This document shows, one piece after another, positions 47,469 to 55,499 of a DNA stretch of 64,000 bases; positions within the stretch are counted from its first letter, which is position 1, and each line of letters opens with the position of its first letter. Location of the stretch: the NCBI RefSeq assembly GCF_900172255.1, contig NZ_FWFU01000001.1, positions 248,001 through 312,000 on the forward strand, given 5' to 3'. This DNA comes from Roseovarius halotolerans (GTDB lineage: Bacteria; Pseudomonadota; Alphaproteobacteria; Rhodobacterales; Rhodobacteraceae). A program made the position numbers and the translations under genes. Below the pieces are notes generated by a model, which was not told where the DNA came from, did not search any database, and saw nothing but the letters and a program-made list of their open reading frames with translations.

Positions 47469-48428
47469 ATGACAAGGGCGCGCACATCCATGTCCATCCG
47501 AATGCTTCGCACGCTGATCGCGGTCGAGGAGAACAAGACCTTCAGCGCCGCGGCGGATGCCGTGCATGTCACCCATGCTGCGGTCAGTCAGCAGATGCGC
47601 GCATTGGAAGACGATTGGCAAGTCGCTTTGTTCGATCGCTCCAAGCGCACCCCGGAACTGACACCGACCGGGCGGGCCATCGTCGCGCGCGCCCGCGAGG
47701 TGGTGCGCGCCTATGACAATATCGTGCCCTCGGTCATCAGCGGTGAAAGCCTTGAGGGCGAGGTCATGCTGGGGGCGGTGCCGACCACGCTGATCGGGCT
47801 GGCGCCGCTGGCGATTTCACTGCTGAAGGCCGGATATCCCAAGCTGCATGTGCGGCTGTTTCCGGGCCTGACGGCGCATCTGGTGTCGCAGGTCGAGCGC
47901 GGCGCGATCGACGCGGCGCTGGTGTCGCGCCCGATGGTCGTGTCGCCCGATCTCGAGTATCGCGAGATCGCCGAGGAGCCGTTGCGCCTGCTGGTTTCGG
48001 AGGACATCGAAAGCGACGACGCGCGGGCGCTGCTCTCGACGCAGCCGTTCATCCGGTTCAACCGCGATGCGGTGGTCGGGCATCAGATCGAATCCTGGCT
48101 GCAAAAAGAGCGCATCCGGGTGCATGAATCGATGGAACTGGAGGGGCTGGAGGCGATTTCCAGCATGGTGCTGGCGAATCTGGGTGTCTCGATCGTGCCG
48201 GAAAGCTGCGTGCGCAGCTGCAACCCGCTGCCGCTCAAGCGCCTGTCGCTGGGCGAGGGCGCGCCGACACGGCACCTGGGGCTGATCTATCGGCGTGACA
48301 ATCCGCGCAGCCGGGTGATGACGGGGATGGAGGACGCATTGCTGGAAGGCGTGCGGATCGGAACCTTCGAGCCGGGCGCCCTGCGCGGCGAAGTGACCAC
48401 AAGCGAAAGCGGGAGCGCTGCTTCATGA
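47469..48428 (+). CDS. LysR-family transcriptional regulator
   Basis: A 319-residue LTTR with HTH in MLRTLIAVEENKTFSAAADA and VHVTHAAVSQQMRALEDDWQ, and an effector domain (GEVMLGAVPTTLIGLAPLAI, GAIDAALVSRPMVVSPDLEY). The start may be ATG at 47469 or the in-frame ATG at 47490; neither has a clear ribosome site. It is divergent from tctC and overlaps the TSUP gene downstream by ATGA, so it probably controls both operons in response to the transported acid. Confidence 0.9.
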   Translation: MTRARTSMSIRMLRTLIAVEENKTFSAAADAVHVTHAAVSQQMRALEDDWQVALFDRSKRTPELTPTGRAIVARAREVVRAYDNIVPSVISGESLEGEVMLGAVPTTLIGLAPLAISLLKAGYPKLHVRLFPGLTAHLVSQVERGAIDAALVSRPMVVSPDLEYREIAEEPLRLLVSEDIESDDARALLSTQPFIRFNRDAVVGHQIESWLQKERIRVHESMELEGLEAISSMVLANLGVSIVPESCVRSCNPLPLKRLSLGEGAPTRHLGLIYRRDNPRSRVMTGMEDALLEGVRIGTFEPGALRGEVTTSESGSAAS

Positions 48429-49168
48429 CCACGCACGAGATCGTCCTGGTGATTGCCGGGGCCGCCGCGGGAGGATTCATCAACGGTCTGGCCGGCTTTG
48501 GCACGTCGCTGTTCGCGTTGGGATTCTTTCTCAATGTCATGACGCCGCCGCAGGCTGTGGGCGTGGTAGTGGTGCTGTCGGTGCTGAGCGGCCTGCAGGG
48601 GCTTTGGGTCGTGCGCGGCGCGATCTGGGACGAGCCGCGCCGCCTGATGCGGTTCCTGTTGCCCGGTTTGCTGGGCATTCCGCTCGGGGTGATGGCGCTG
48701 TCGGTCATCGACGCGGTCGCGCTCAAGCTGGTGATCGCGGGCTTCCTGCTGCTTTATGGAGGGTTCTTCACCCTGCGCCGGTCATTGCCGCGGTTCCAGC
48801 GGCCCACGCCGCTGGTGGATTCGGGGGTCGGGTTCCTGGGTGGTATCCTTGGGGGCGCGACGGGGCTGTCGGGGGCCTTGCCGACCATGTGGTGTTCGAT
48901 GCGCCCCTGGACCAAGGATGCGACCCGCGCGGTCCTGCAGCCCTTCAACGTTGCAATTCTGAGCATCACGACGGGGACGCTTTGGCTGCAGGGCGTCTAC
49001 ACGGCGAAGATGGTGATCTACCTTGCGGTCGCGATCCCGGTGACGCTGCTTGCCGCGCAGGTCGGAATCGAGGTGTTTCGCCGCCTGCCCGACGATCTGT
49101 TCCGACGGTTGCTGATCGGCATGTGTTTCCTGTCGGGACTCATTCTGATGGTGAGGGAGCTGATATGA
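48425..49168 (+). CDS. TauE/SafE (TSUP) family membrane transporter
   Basis: A 247-residue integral membrane protein with about seven to eight helices. The repeated family signatures are AAAGGFINGLAGFGTSLFAL near the N-terminus and SGVGFLGGILGGATGLSGAL in the middle. Family members export sulfite, sulfoacetate or other organic anions. It overlaps the LysR gene upstream and the enolase-superfamily gene downstream, both by ATGA, so the three are co-translated. A sulfonate-linked role is possible but not shown. Confidence 0.9.
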   Translation: MTTHEIVLVIAGAAAGGFINGLAGFGTSLFALGFFLNVMTPPQAVGVVVVLSVLSGLQGLWVVRGAIWDEPRRLMRFLLPGLLGIPLGVMALSVIDAVALKLVIAGFLLLYGGFFTLRRSLPRFQRPTPLVDSGVGFLGGILGGATGLSGALPTMWCSMRPWTKDATRAVLQPFNVAILSITTGTLWLQGVYTAKMVIYLAVAIPVTLLAAQVGIEVFRRLPDDLFRRLLIGMCFLSGLILMVRELI

Positions 49169-50304
49169 CGATCGAGAGAATCAATGTGGATGTATTCCGT
49201 GCGCCGGTGACGCGGCCGGTGGCGACGTCGTTCGGCGTGATGCGCGACCGTCCGGCGGTGTTCGTGCGCATCGAGGACAGCGACGGCGCCTTTGGCTGGG
49301 GCGAGATTTTCGCCAACTGGCCGTCTGCGGGGGCCGAGCATCGCGCAAGGCTGCTGCTTGAGGATATCGCTGATCTGGTGCTGGGCCGCGGCGTCGGTGC
49401 GCCGGGGGAGCTATGGGCCGGGTTGACGCGGGAAACCCATGTGCGCGCGCTGCAATGCGGTGAATGGGGGCCGTTCAGGCAGGTCATTGCAGGGCTCGAC
49501 ATTGCCGCGCACGATCTGCTGGCACGGCGCGCGGGCGTGCCGCTTGCCAAGATGCTGGCGCCGGGCGGCGCGGCCGAGTCGGTGCCGGTCTATGCCAGCG
49601 GGCTGCATGTTTCGGCGGCAACCGATGCAATCGCGGCGGCGCGGGAGGCGGGCGTTCGCGCCTTCAAGGTCAAGATCGGGTTCGATGCGATGCGCGACAT
49701 GGCGGATCTGCGCATGCTTTGCGCCGATCTGGGCGAAGGCGAGGGGCTGATGGCGGATGCCAACCAGGCCTGGACGCTGAGCGAGGCGCTGCGTTTCGTC
49801 GAGACGGCGGGTGATCTCGGCCTTGGCTGGCTGGAGGAACCCATCGGCGCGGATGCCCCGGCGGATGCGTGGCATACATTGGCGCAGGCCTCTTCGATTC
49901 CGCTGGCGGCGGGCGAGAACATCGTCGGACATGCGGATTTCACCCGCGCGGTGCAGGGCGGCGCGCTGGCGGTGGTGCAGCCGGATGTCGCCAAATGGGG
50001 TGGTGTCGGCGGATGCATCGGCGTGGCGCGCGAGGCGCTGGAGGCGGGGCTGAATTATTGCCCGCATTTTCTTGGGGGGGGGATCGGCCTTGCGGCCTCG
50101 GCGCATCTGCTGGCGGCGGCGGGCGGGCCAGGGATGCTGGAGCTTGATGCCAATGACAACCCGCTGCGCGATGCGTTCTTCGCGCAGGGTCCAGCCGCAC
50201 GGGGCGATTTCGTCATCGGGGCAAGGCCCGGTCTGGGGATCGAAGCCCTGCCCGAAGAGATCGCGCGCTATCGCACGTTGTCACGAGAGACGGCGAAGGG
50301 CTGA
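49165..50304 (+). CDS. Enolase-superfamily enzyme (mandelate racemase/muconate cycloisomerase type)
   Basis: A 379-residue enzyme with the capping domain (MTIERINVDVFRAPVTRPVA) and a modified TIM barrel. Catalytic residues are visible: KxK in AFKVKIGFDA, metal ligands Asp in MADANQAW, Glu in WLEEPIGA and Glu in AAGENIVG, and the His-Asp dyad formed by Asp in VQPDVAKWGG and His in YCPHFLGGGIG. The dyad places it in the mandelate racemase subgroup, which includes many acid-sugar dehydratases and racemases. ATG at 49165 overlaps the TSUP stop. The substrate is probably an alpha-hydroxy acid. Confidence 0.88.
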   Translation: MTIERINVDVFRAPVTRPVATSFGVMRDRPAVFVRIEDSDGAFGWGEIFANWPSAGAEHRARLLLEDIADLVLGRGVGAPGELWAGLTRETHVRALQCGEWGPFRQVIAGLDIAAHDLLARRAGVPLAKMLAPGGAAESVPVYASGLHVSAATDAIAAAREAGVRAFKVKIGFDAMRDMADLRMLCADLGEGEGLMADANQAWTLSEALRFVETAGDLGLGWLEEPIGADAPADAWHTLAQASSIPLAAGENIVGHADFTRAVQGGALAVVQPDVAKWGGVGGCIGVAREALEAGLNYCPHFLGGGIGLAASAHLLAAAGGPGMLELDANDNPLRDAFFAQGPAARGDFVIGARPGLGIEALPEEIARYRTLSRETAKG

Positions 50305-50322
50305 GCGCAGCCCTTCGGCCCT

Positions 50323-50991
50323 TCAGCCGATCAGCTCATCGTTGCGGTCATCGGTTTCGCCGAACCGCTTGAGAACGGCCGGCCGCGTGCCTTCATAGAC
50401 CCGCGAGAGGTTCTCGGCGATGCGGGCGTTCTCGCGCTCGAACAGGCAGTTGCCCTCCATGTCCGAGGCGACGATGAACGGTCCCATCTTGTTGCATTTG
50501 ATGACCCACATGGCCTGTGCAAGACCCAGCTCCTCGTGCCAGTGAACGGCTTCGACATTCTCGACCCCGCGTCCCAGAAGCGCGCCGGTGCCATAGCCGA
50601 CAGTCGAGAGGTAGACCGCGCCGTTGGGCACGAAATATTCCTTGTAGTCCTTCGAGGACATGCCGCCCTTGCCGATGATCAGCTTGGCGCCGGTCTTGGC
50701 GATCCATTCGGGCAACCATTTGGCGAAGCGGAAAGAGGCGGTCGCGGTCACCGCGCCCATGTCGAAGCTGCCATCCTCGCGGATGACGGCGGCGGGCGAG
50801 CAGTGGAAATTCGCGGCACTGTCAGCGGGCAGTTCCATCGGGATATTGGCCTGCTTTTCCAGTGCACGCATGTAGACGCCCTCGCGGGCAGTATACATCA
50901 GCCCGTCGAGATAGACGATATCGCCAAGGCGAAGCTGGGCGATGTCCTCGTCGGTGGGCGTGGTGCTGAGACGAATCTCACGCGGTTTCAT
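50323..50991 (-). CDS. Class I fumarase / L(+)-tartrate dehydratase, beta subunit
   Basis: A 222-residue protein of the C-terminal fumarase class I domain family. Typical blocks are LRLGDIVYLDGLMYTAREGV, GPFDMGAVT-like GSFDMGAVTATASFRFAKWL, LIIGKGGMSSKDYKEYF and GAVYLSTVGYGTGALLGRGV. It pairs with the alpha subunit encoded just upstream (84-base gap) to form a Fe-S hydro-lyase acting on a C4-type dicarboxylate. ATG at 50991 has GGAGG eight bases upstream. Last gene of the six-gene operon; convergent with the enolase-superfamily gene. Confidence 0.88.
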   Translation of the reverse strand: MKPREIRLSTTPTDEDIAQLRLGDIVYLDGLMYTAREGVYMRALEKQANIPMELPADSAANFHCSPAAVIREDGSFDMGAVTATASFRFAKWLPEWIAKTGAKLIIGKGGMSSKDYKEYFVPNGAVYLSTVGYGTGALLGRGVENVEAVHWHEELGLAQAMWVIKCNKMGPFIVASDMEGNCLFERENARIAENLSRVYEGTRPAVLKRFGETDDRNDELIG

Positions 50992-51075
50992 TCTGTGGCC
51001 CTCCTGTGGTGGCGTCATGGGTCGTACTGGCCCGTGCAAGCGCGTTGATATCAGTAGCGTCGAGCGCGCTTTGGG

Positions 51076-52035
51076 TCATTCCGCGGCCTGAGAGGCAGCA
51101 GGCGGCCATTCCACGGTTTCGCGGCGCTGATAGGGGGTGAACCAGTCGGGGTCGGTGCGGTATTCAACGCGCCCGTCAGGGAACAGCCGCGCCACCGCGC
51201 GCCGGGAGCTGAGGCAGAAGGCGTGGACGCTCATCTGCATGCCGCCGGTATGGCAGTAGCCGACCTCGATATTGCAGTCGATCACCATGTTCTTGCCGAC
51301 GAACCCCATCGCGCCCATGCCGATCGAATTGCCCAGTTCCTTGAACTCGTCCTCGAGCTCGGCGATCTTCGGATCGCTGTTGCGGCTGCCCACGGTGCGC
51401 AGCGTCGATGCGCGCTTGCCCAGCACCATGCAGGTATCCTTCGAGCCGCCCAGCCCGATCCCGATGATCGCGGGCTGGCAGGCAAGGCCGCGCTTGCCGA
51501 ACGCCACCAGCGTATCGAGATAGAACCGCTTGATCCCCTCGATTCCGTCCGAGGGGAACAGCATCCGGTAGTCGGTGCCAAACAAGCCGCCCTTGTGGAC
51601 GGTGATGAGATCAATCCAGTCGCCTTCGGGCTCGAACCCGTATTCGATTTCAGGAGCGCCGATGCCGACATTGTTGTTGTGATCCGTGCGCCAGAGCGGA
51701 TGCACCCGGTTGGGGCGCAGTGGCACGCCGTTGGTGGCACGAGCGGTGGCGCGGCGCAGGGCTGTTTCCAGTGCCAGCATCCCGCCTTCGACCTGGGCCT
51801 CGTTGCCCATCTTCACATACCAGCGCGGCACGCCGGTATCGCCGCACATGGCGCGGCGGTCCTCTTTCGCGGCGTCGTAGTTTTCCAGCATTGCCTGAAG
51901 CACGAAGGATGAGAGATCCCCGTCCTCGGTCTCGGCGGCGGCCTTGAGCCCGTCGAGGTAGTCCTGCGGGATCTCGATGGCGGCCTTGTCCATCAGGGTT
52001 TCGGCCGTTGTCTGGATCTGGTCGATGGGTATCAT
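51076..52035 (-). CDS. Class I fumarase / L(+)-tartrate dehydratase, alpha subunit
   Basis: A 319-residue subunit carrying the catalytic [4Fe-4S] cluster. Cluster-ligand cysteines are likely Cys64 in RRAMCGDTGVP, one in LACQPAIIGIGLGGSKDTC and one in VGYCHTGGMQ. Further signatures are LRPNRVHPLWRTDHNNNVGI and HKGGLFGTDYRMLFPSDGIE. The start overlaps the flavoprotein stop by ATGA, linking hydration to oxidation of the same substrate. Two-subunit members act on fumarate, tartrate, mesaconate or related acids; the substrate here is not resolved. Confidence 0.9.
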   Translation of the reverse strand: MIPIDQIQTTAETLMDKAAIEIPQDYLDGLKAAAETEDGDLSSFVLQAMLENYDAAKEDRRAMCGDTGVPRWYVKMGNEAQVEGGMLALETALRRATARATNGVPLRPNRVHPLWRTDHNNNVGIGAPEIEYGFEPEGDWIDLITVHKGGLFGTDYRMLFPSDGIEGIKRFYLDTLVAFGKRGLACQPAIIGIGLGGSKDTCMVLGKRASTLRTVGSRNSDPKIAELEDEFKELGNSIGMGAMGFVGKNMVIDCNIEVGYCHTGGMQMSVHAFCLSSRRAVARLFPDGRVEYRTDPDWFTPYQRRETVEWPPAASQAAE

Positions 52036-53804
52036 TGGGCTGCTACCAGTGTTTCGGGTTCGCCCTCGGGCAGGATGGTTTCGCCGGGGCGAACGATGGT
52101 GAATTGAACGGGCGCGCGCGTGACGCTGACGCCGTTGTCGGAGTCGCTGTCGCCGTCACGCCGGGCCACGGTGAAGTAGGAATTCTCCAGATCGCCTTCG
52201 TCCGGGAAATCCTCGCGGTAATGGGCGCCGCGCGAGTTTTCGCGCCACAGGGCCGCGCGGGCGATAACCTCTGATATATCACAAAGCGAGGCCAAGTTCA
52301 GCCAGTCATGCCAGGTGAGGTTGAAGGCGAGGTTGTCGGCGGACACCCCGGTCTCCATGAGTTCGGCGCGAATCGCGTCGACCTCGTCGATGCCGCGGCG
52401 CAGCTTGGATTCGGTGCGCATGACGCCGACATCTTCCCACATGGCCTCTTGCAGTTTCTGGCGCAGGGGCTGCACGAGGCCAGCGGGTTTCGAGAAGGGC
52501 CGGGTGGCGCGGTCGATTTCGGCGGCGAGGATGGTTTCGTCGGGGTCGCGCAGCGCGCCCATGTTGCGAATGTCGCTACCCATCACGTCGCCCGCGATGC
52601 CGCCATAGACGGTGGAATTGGCCACGCCGTTGCCGCCAAGGCGGTTCGAGCCATGCGCGCCGCCCGCGTCCTCGCCCGCCACGTAAAGCCCTTCGAGCGC
52701 GGTGCGGGTGTCGACATCGACCACCACGCCGCCCATGAAGTAATGCGCCGTTGGCACCACCTCGACGCGCCCGCCGGCAAGGTCAAAGCCGCAATCGGCG
52801 CAGCGCTTGACCATGCCCTTGAACTTCTCGGCCACGAAATCCGCGCCCAGATGCCCCATCGAGATATAGACGCCGCCATTCTCGGAGGTGTTGTTCTTGC
52901 GCATCTCTTCATAGATGCAGCGGCTGACCACGTCGCGGGTGGCGCGTTCGCCCTTGCCGTCATAGTCGAACATGAAGCGGTTGCCCGCACCGTTCAGAAG
53001 ATGACCGCCCGCGCCGCGAAGCCCTTCTTCGAGCACGGTGCCGGTCATCCGCGTGTGATCCCCGGCCAGAAGGCCGGTGGGATGGAACTGCACCATTTCC
53101 ATGTCGCGCAGCGGCAGGCCGACGCGCAGCGCCATTGCCAGCCCGTCCATCGTCTTGTCGCCCGAGGGCGTGTGATACTTGTACATGGTCGGGCCACCGC
53201 CGGTGGCCATCAGCACCGTCTTGGCGCGCACGAGCCGGAAGCGCCCGGTGCGCATGTCGATCATCAGAACCCCCGCGAGCGCGCTGCCGTCGGCCGTCGG
53301 GATCAGTCCGATAGCGCGGTGTTCCTGCAGTTTCTCGACCGGGCGGGCCAGCACCTGTTCCATCAGGCGGTTGATGATCTCGATACCGGTCAGGTCGCCC
53401 TTGTGGACGGTGCGGTCGGCGGTCTGCCCGGCGAAGGCCTTTTGATGCAGGGTGCCGTCCGGGTTGCGGTCGAAGAAGCAGCCGACCTCGTTCTCGAGTT
53501 CGCGGATGCGCACGACCGCCTGTTCGCAAAGCCGCCAGGCCATGTCCTGATTGGGGAGCCACTTGCCGCCCTTGACGGTATCCATGAAATGGCGCTCGAC
53601 GGTGTCGCCGCCGCCCATCGCCACGTTATAGCCGCCCTGCACCATGCGGGTGCAGCCGCATTTGCCGATCAGCCCCTTCACCGCGATGGTGATACGGGTG
53701 CCCTCGGGCGCGGATTGCTGGGCATGGAGCGCGGCAAACAGGCCCGCCCCCCCGGTGCCGAGGATCAGGATGTCGGTGTCATGTCGGTCGATATCGTGGC
53801 GCAT
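52032..53804 (-). CDS. Succinate dehydrogenase/fumarate reductase-like flavoprotein subunit
   Basis: A 590-residue FAD enzyme. The Rossmann loop is ILILGTGGAGLFAAL (about residues 12-26). Residues that bind the dicarboxylate are conserved: His241 in QFHPTGL, Arg290 in ATRDVVSR, His354 in TAHYFMGG and Arg388 in HGSNRLGGNG. The position of the covalent FAD-binding His of SdhA/FrdA is Cys51 in GCTRMVQGG, so FAD is probably non-covalent, lowering its potential. It is the fourth gene of the operon, three bases after the cytochrome b-like subunit. The substrate is likely succinate-like but may be substituted. Confidence 0.88.
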   Translation of the reverse strand: MRHDIDRHDTDILILGTGGAGLFAALHAQQSAPEGTRITIAVKGLIGKCGCTRMVQGGYNVAMGGGDTVERHFMDTVKGGKWLPNQDMAWRLCEQAVVRIRELENEVGCFFDRNPDGTLHQKAFAGQTADRTVHKGDLTGIEIINRLMEQVLARPVEKLQEHRAIGLIPTADGSALAGVLMIDMRTGRFRLVRAKTVLMATGGGPTMYKYHTPSGDKTMDGLAMALRVGLPLRDMEMVQFHPTGLLAGDHTRMTGTVLEEGLRGAGGHLLNGAGNRFMFDYDGKGERATRDVVSRCIYEEMRKNNTSENGGVYISMGHLGADFVAEKFKGMVKRCADCGFDLAGGRVEVVPTAHYFMGGVVVDVDTRTALEGLYVAGEDAGGAHGSNRLGGNGVANSTVYGGIAGDVMGSDIRNMGALRDPDETILAAEIDRATRPFSKPAGLVQPLRQKLQEAMWEDVGVMRTESKLRRGIDEVDAIRAELMETGVSADNLAFNLTWHDWLNLASLCDISEVIARAALWRENSRGAHYREDFPDEGDLENSYFTVARRDGDSDSDNGVSVTRAPVQFTIVRPGETILPEGEPETLVAAQ

Positions 53805-53807
53805 GGG

Positions 53808-54149
53808 TCAGATCGCCTTGAGAAAAAATGTGCCGGAAACGAAGAAGGCCAGCGCCAATGCGGCGGCGGCGGCGGTTTTCTGGCCCTGAGACCAGGGGAG
53901 CCACTCCATCGCCAGGAGACGCAGGCCCCCGAAGAAATGCACCGCCAGAAGGAAAACCAGGCCGAATTCGGCCAGTTTGACTGCCGGGTTGTCGGTGAAG
54001 GCAAGCATGGCATCAAGTTCATCCGGTGCGGTCAGGGCCTTGGACAGAACCCAGAAATGCAGCGGCAGGAACAATGCCAGCGCCAGTCCCGAAACACGGT
54101 GAAGCAGATAGGCGAGCCAGAGCGGGTGGGTGCGGGCCGGACGGATCAT
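53808..54149 (-). CDS. Succinate dehydrogenase cytochrome b-type membrane anchor (SdhC-like)
   Basis: A 113-residue protein with three transmembrane helices. The N-terminal block HPLWLAYLLHRVSGLALALF is followed by LPLHFWVLSK, with a possible haem-ligand His; a second helix is GLVFLLAVHFFGGLRLLAME and a third lies in AAAALALAFFVSGTFFLKAI. The HRVSG string is a hallmark of SdhC/FrdC anchors. ATG at 54149 overlaps the SdhD-like stop by ATGA. It anchors the flavoprotein and iron-sulfur subunits and passes electrons to or from quinone. Confidence 0.85.
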   Translation of the reverse strand: MIRPARTHPLWLAYLLHRVSGLALALFLPLHFWVLSKALTAPDELDAMLAFTDNPAVKLAEFGLVFLLAVHFFGGLRLLAMEWLPWSQGQKTAAAAALALAFFVSGTFFLKAI

Positions 54150-54478
54150 GCTGCGGTCACGGCCCAGACGGCGCGTGCTCCCATAGCCAGAAGTCCAAGG
54201 CCGGTGGCCCAAGTCAGCGCCGACAGCGCCGCGCCCTTGAGACCGGCCCATTCATGCACGATCACGCGGATGCCGATCGCGGCATGGATCGAGACTGCCA
54301 GCACGAAGAGCCCGTAGAACAGGAGCCAGAACAGAGACCCCTGGGTGCGTCCGAGGATCTCGGCGCTGCTGAGGCCACCCTGAATCGCATAGATCATCAC
54401 CGCGATATGGCCCAGCACCAGCGGTGCCATGATCAGGGCCGTCAGGCGCTGCGCCATGTAGAGTCTGAAATCAAGCAT
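54146..54478 (-). CDS. Succinate dehydrogenase membrane anchor (SdhD-like)
   Basis: A 110-residue protein with three helices: RLTALIMAPLVLGHIAVMIY, SLFWLLFYGLFVLAVSIHAA and LTWATGLGLLAMGARAVWAV. The QRLTALIMAP start and the histidines in LGHIAV and SIHAAIGIRV fit a haem- and quinone-binding anchor. ATG at 54478 lies inside the end of the iron-sulfur gene (8-base overlap) and its stop overlaps the SdhC-like start by ATGA. A longer frame running to 54823 is a shadow of the iron-sulfur gene. Confidence 0.82.
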   Translation of the reverse strand: MLDFRLYMAQRLTALIMAPLVLGHIAVMIYAIQGGLSSAEILGRTQGSLFWLLFYGLFVLAVSIHAAIGIRVIVHEWAGLKGAALSALTWATGLGLLAMGARAVWAVTAA

Positions 54479-55205
54479 CGCGCCGCCTCCGGAACACTCG
54501 CCGCACGGTTTCACGTTTGAGACCGGCAATGGCTGACATCGGGTCGAGTTCATTGGGACAATATTGCGTGCAACTGCCCATGGAGTGACAGTTGTGGCAT
54601 CCGCCGCCGCCCGAAACCGCATCGAGGATCGACGCACCACCGCCGTCCCGCGTGTCATTGAGCAGCGTCCAAGCGCGCTGCAGCGCGGCCGGGCCAAGGT
54701 AGTCGGCATTGCCCGCCACAGTGTCGCAGGCCGCGTAACATACTGCGCAGTTGATGCATTCGATCCCGGCATCCGCCGCCTGCCGCGCGCCAGAGTCCGC
54801 ATCGACATGCGCGATCGGGTCATGGCGGGTGCCGGTGGGATGATGCACCGCCTCGGCCTCGACCCATTTGTCGAAGAACGGGTCCATGTCGGCGGCGAGA
54901 TCCTTGATCACCGGCAGGTTGCGCAGCGGTTCGATACGCAGGCTGTTGCCCTCGGCGACCTTCTGCACATGGGTGCGGCAGGTCCAGCGTGGCGTTCCGT
55001 TGACCATCATGGCGCAGCTGCCGCACATGCCCACGCGGCAGGCATAGCGATAGGTCAGGGTCGGGTCGGCGAATTGCTGAATCCAGCTGACCACGTCCAG
55101 AACCGTCTGGCTTTCGCGGGCGGGCACCTCGAAGGTTTCGAGTGCACCACCATCGGCTGACCCACGCCAGACCGAAACTTCAAGAACCTCCGCCTTGGTC
55201 GTCAC
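54471..55205 (-). CDS. Succinate dehydrogenase/fumarate reductase-like iron-sulfur subunit
   Basis: A 244-residue protein with three Fe-S centres visible: [2Fe-2S] in YACRVGMCGSCAMMV with a further Cys in RWTCRTH; [4Fe-4S] in ECINCAVCYAACDTV; and the [3Fe-4S]/[4Fe-4S] ligands in GCHNCHSMGSCTQYCPNEL. It carries electrons between the flavoprotein and the membrane anchors. GTG at 55205 has GGGAGG eight bases upstream. It is the first gene of the six-gene operon, preceded by an AT-rich promoter region. Confidence 0.92.
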   Translation of the reverse strand: MTTKAEVLEVSVWRGSADGGALETFEVPARESQTVLDVVSWIQQFADPTLTYRYACRVGMCGSCAMMVNGTPRWTCRTHVQKVAEGNSLRIEPLRNLPVIKDLAADMDPFFDKWVEAEAVHHPTGTRHDPIAHVDADSGARQAADAGIECINCAVCYAACDTVAGNADYLGPAALQRAWTLLNDTRDGGGASILDAVSGGGGCHNCHSMGSCTQYCPNELDPMSAIAGLKRETVRRVFRRRRDA

Positions 55206-55499
55206 GCGACACGCCTCCCGCTCATGAAATACTGTCCGAGAGTTATAATGATGAATTTACCTAACGAAAAGGAATAAAGACTTATGATTTGTGTAAGCTA
55301 AAATTTACAAACTGAGGGCGCGACAGCGGCGCGGATCAGGGTGGGTGCGGCACCATGACCGGCCCAATAGCGGGAATGCCGAGTCTTTGGCGGATAATGG
55401 CCACTTTCTGATCATAATTCCTCTGCAATCTCGTCCTGTTTACGAGTGTGACCGTGGTTTCCTTGCCGCTTCTCTGCTCACGGATGGACATACCTCGCT
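55206..55499. other. Divergent promoter region between SDH-like operon and kinase operon
   Basis: This 294-base gap is AT-rich near 55240-55315, in contrast to its surroundings, and carries an imperfect dyad TTTGTGTAA-N7-TTTACAAA at 55288-55311. It probably contains the promoter of the SDH-like operon on the minus strand and that of the kinase operon on the plus strand. No gene is seen. Confidence 0.5.

Noticed and set aside
48604..49164. Long N-terminal extension of the enolase-superfamily gene
   Set aside because: It overlaps the TSUP gene out of frame; ATG at 49165 gives the standard N-terminus.
54146..54823. 225-residue extended reading of the SdhD-like gene
   Set aside because: The extension runs over the iron-sulfur gene in another frame and is Arg/Ser-rich; the ATG at 54478 gives a normal anchor protein.
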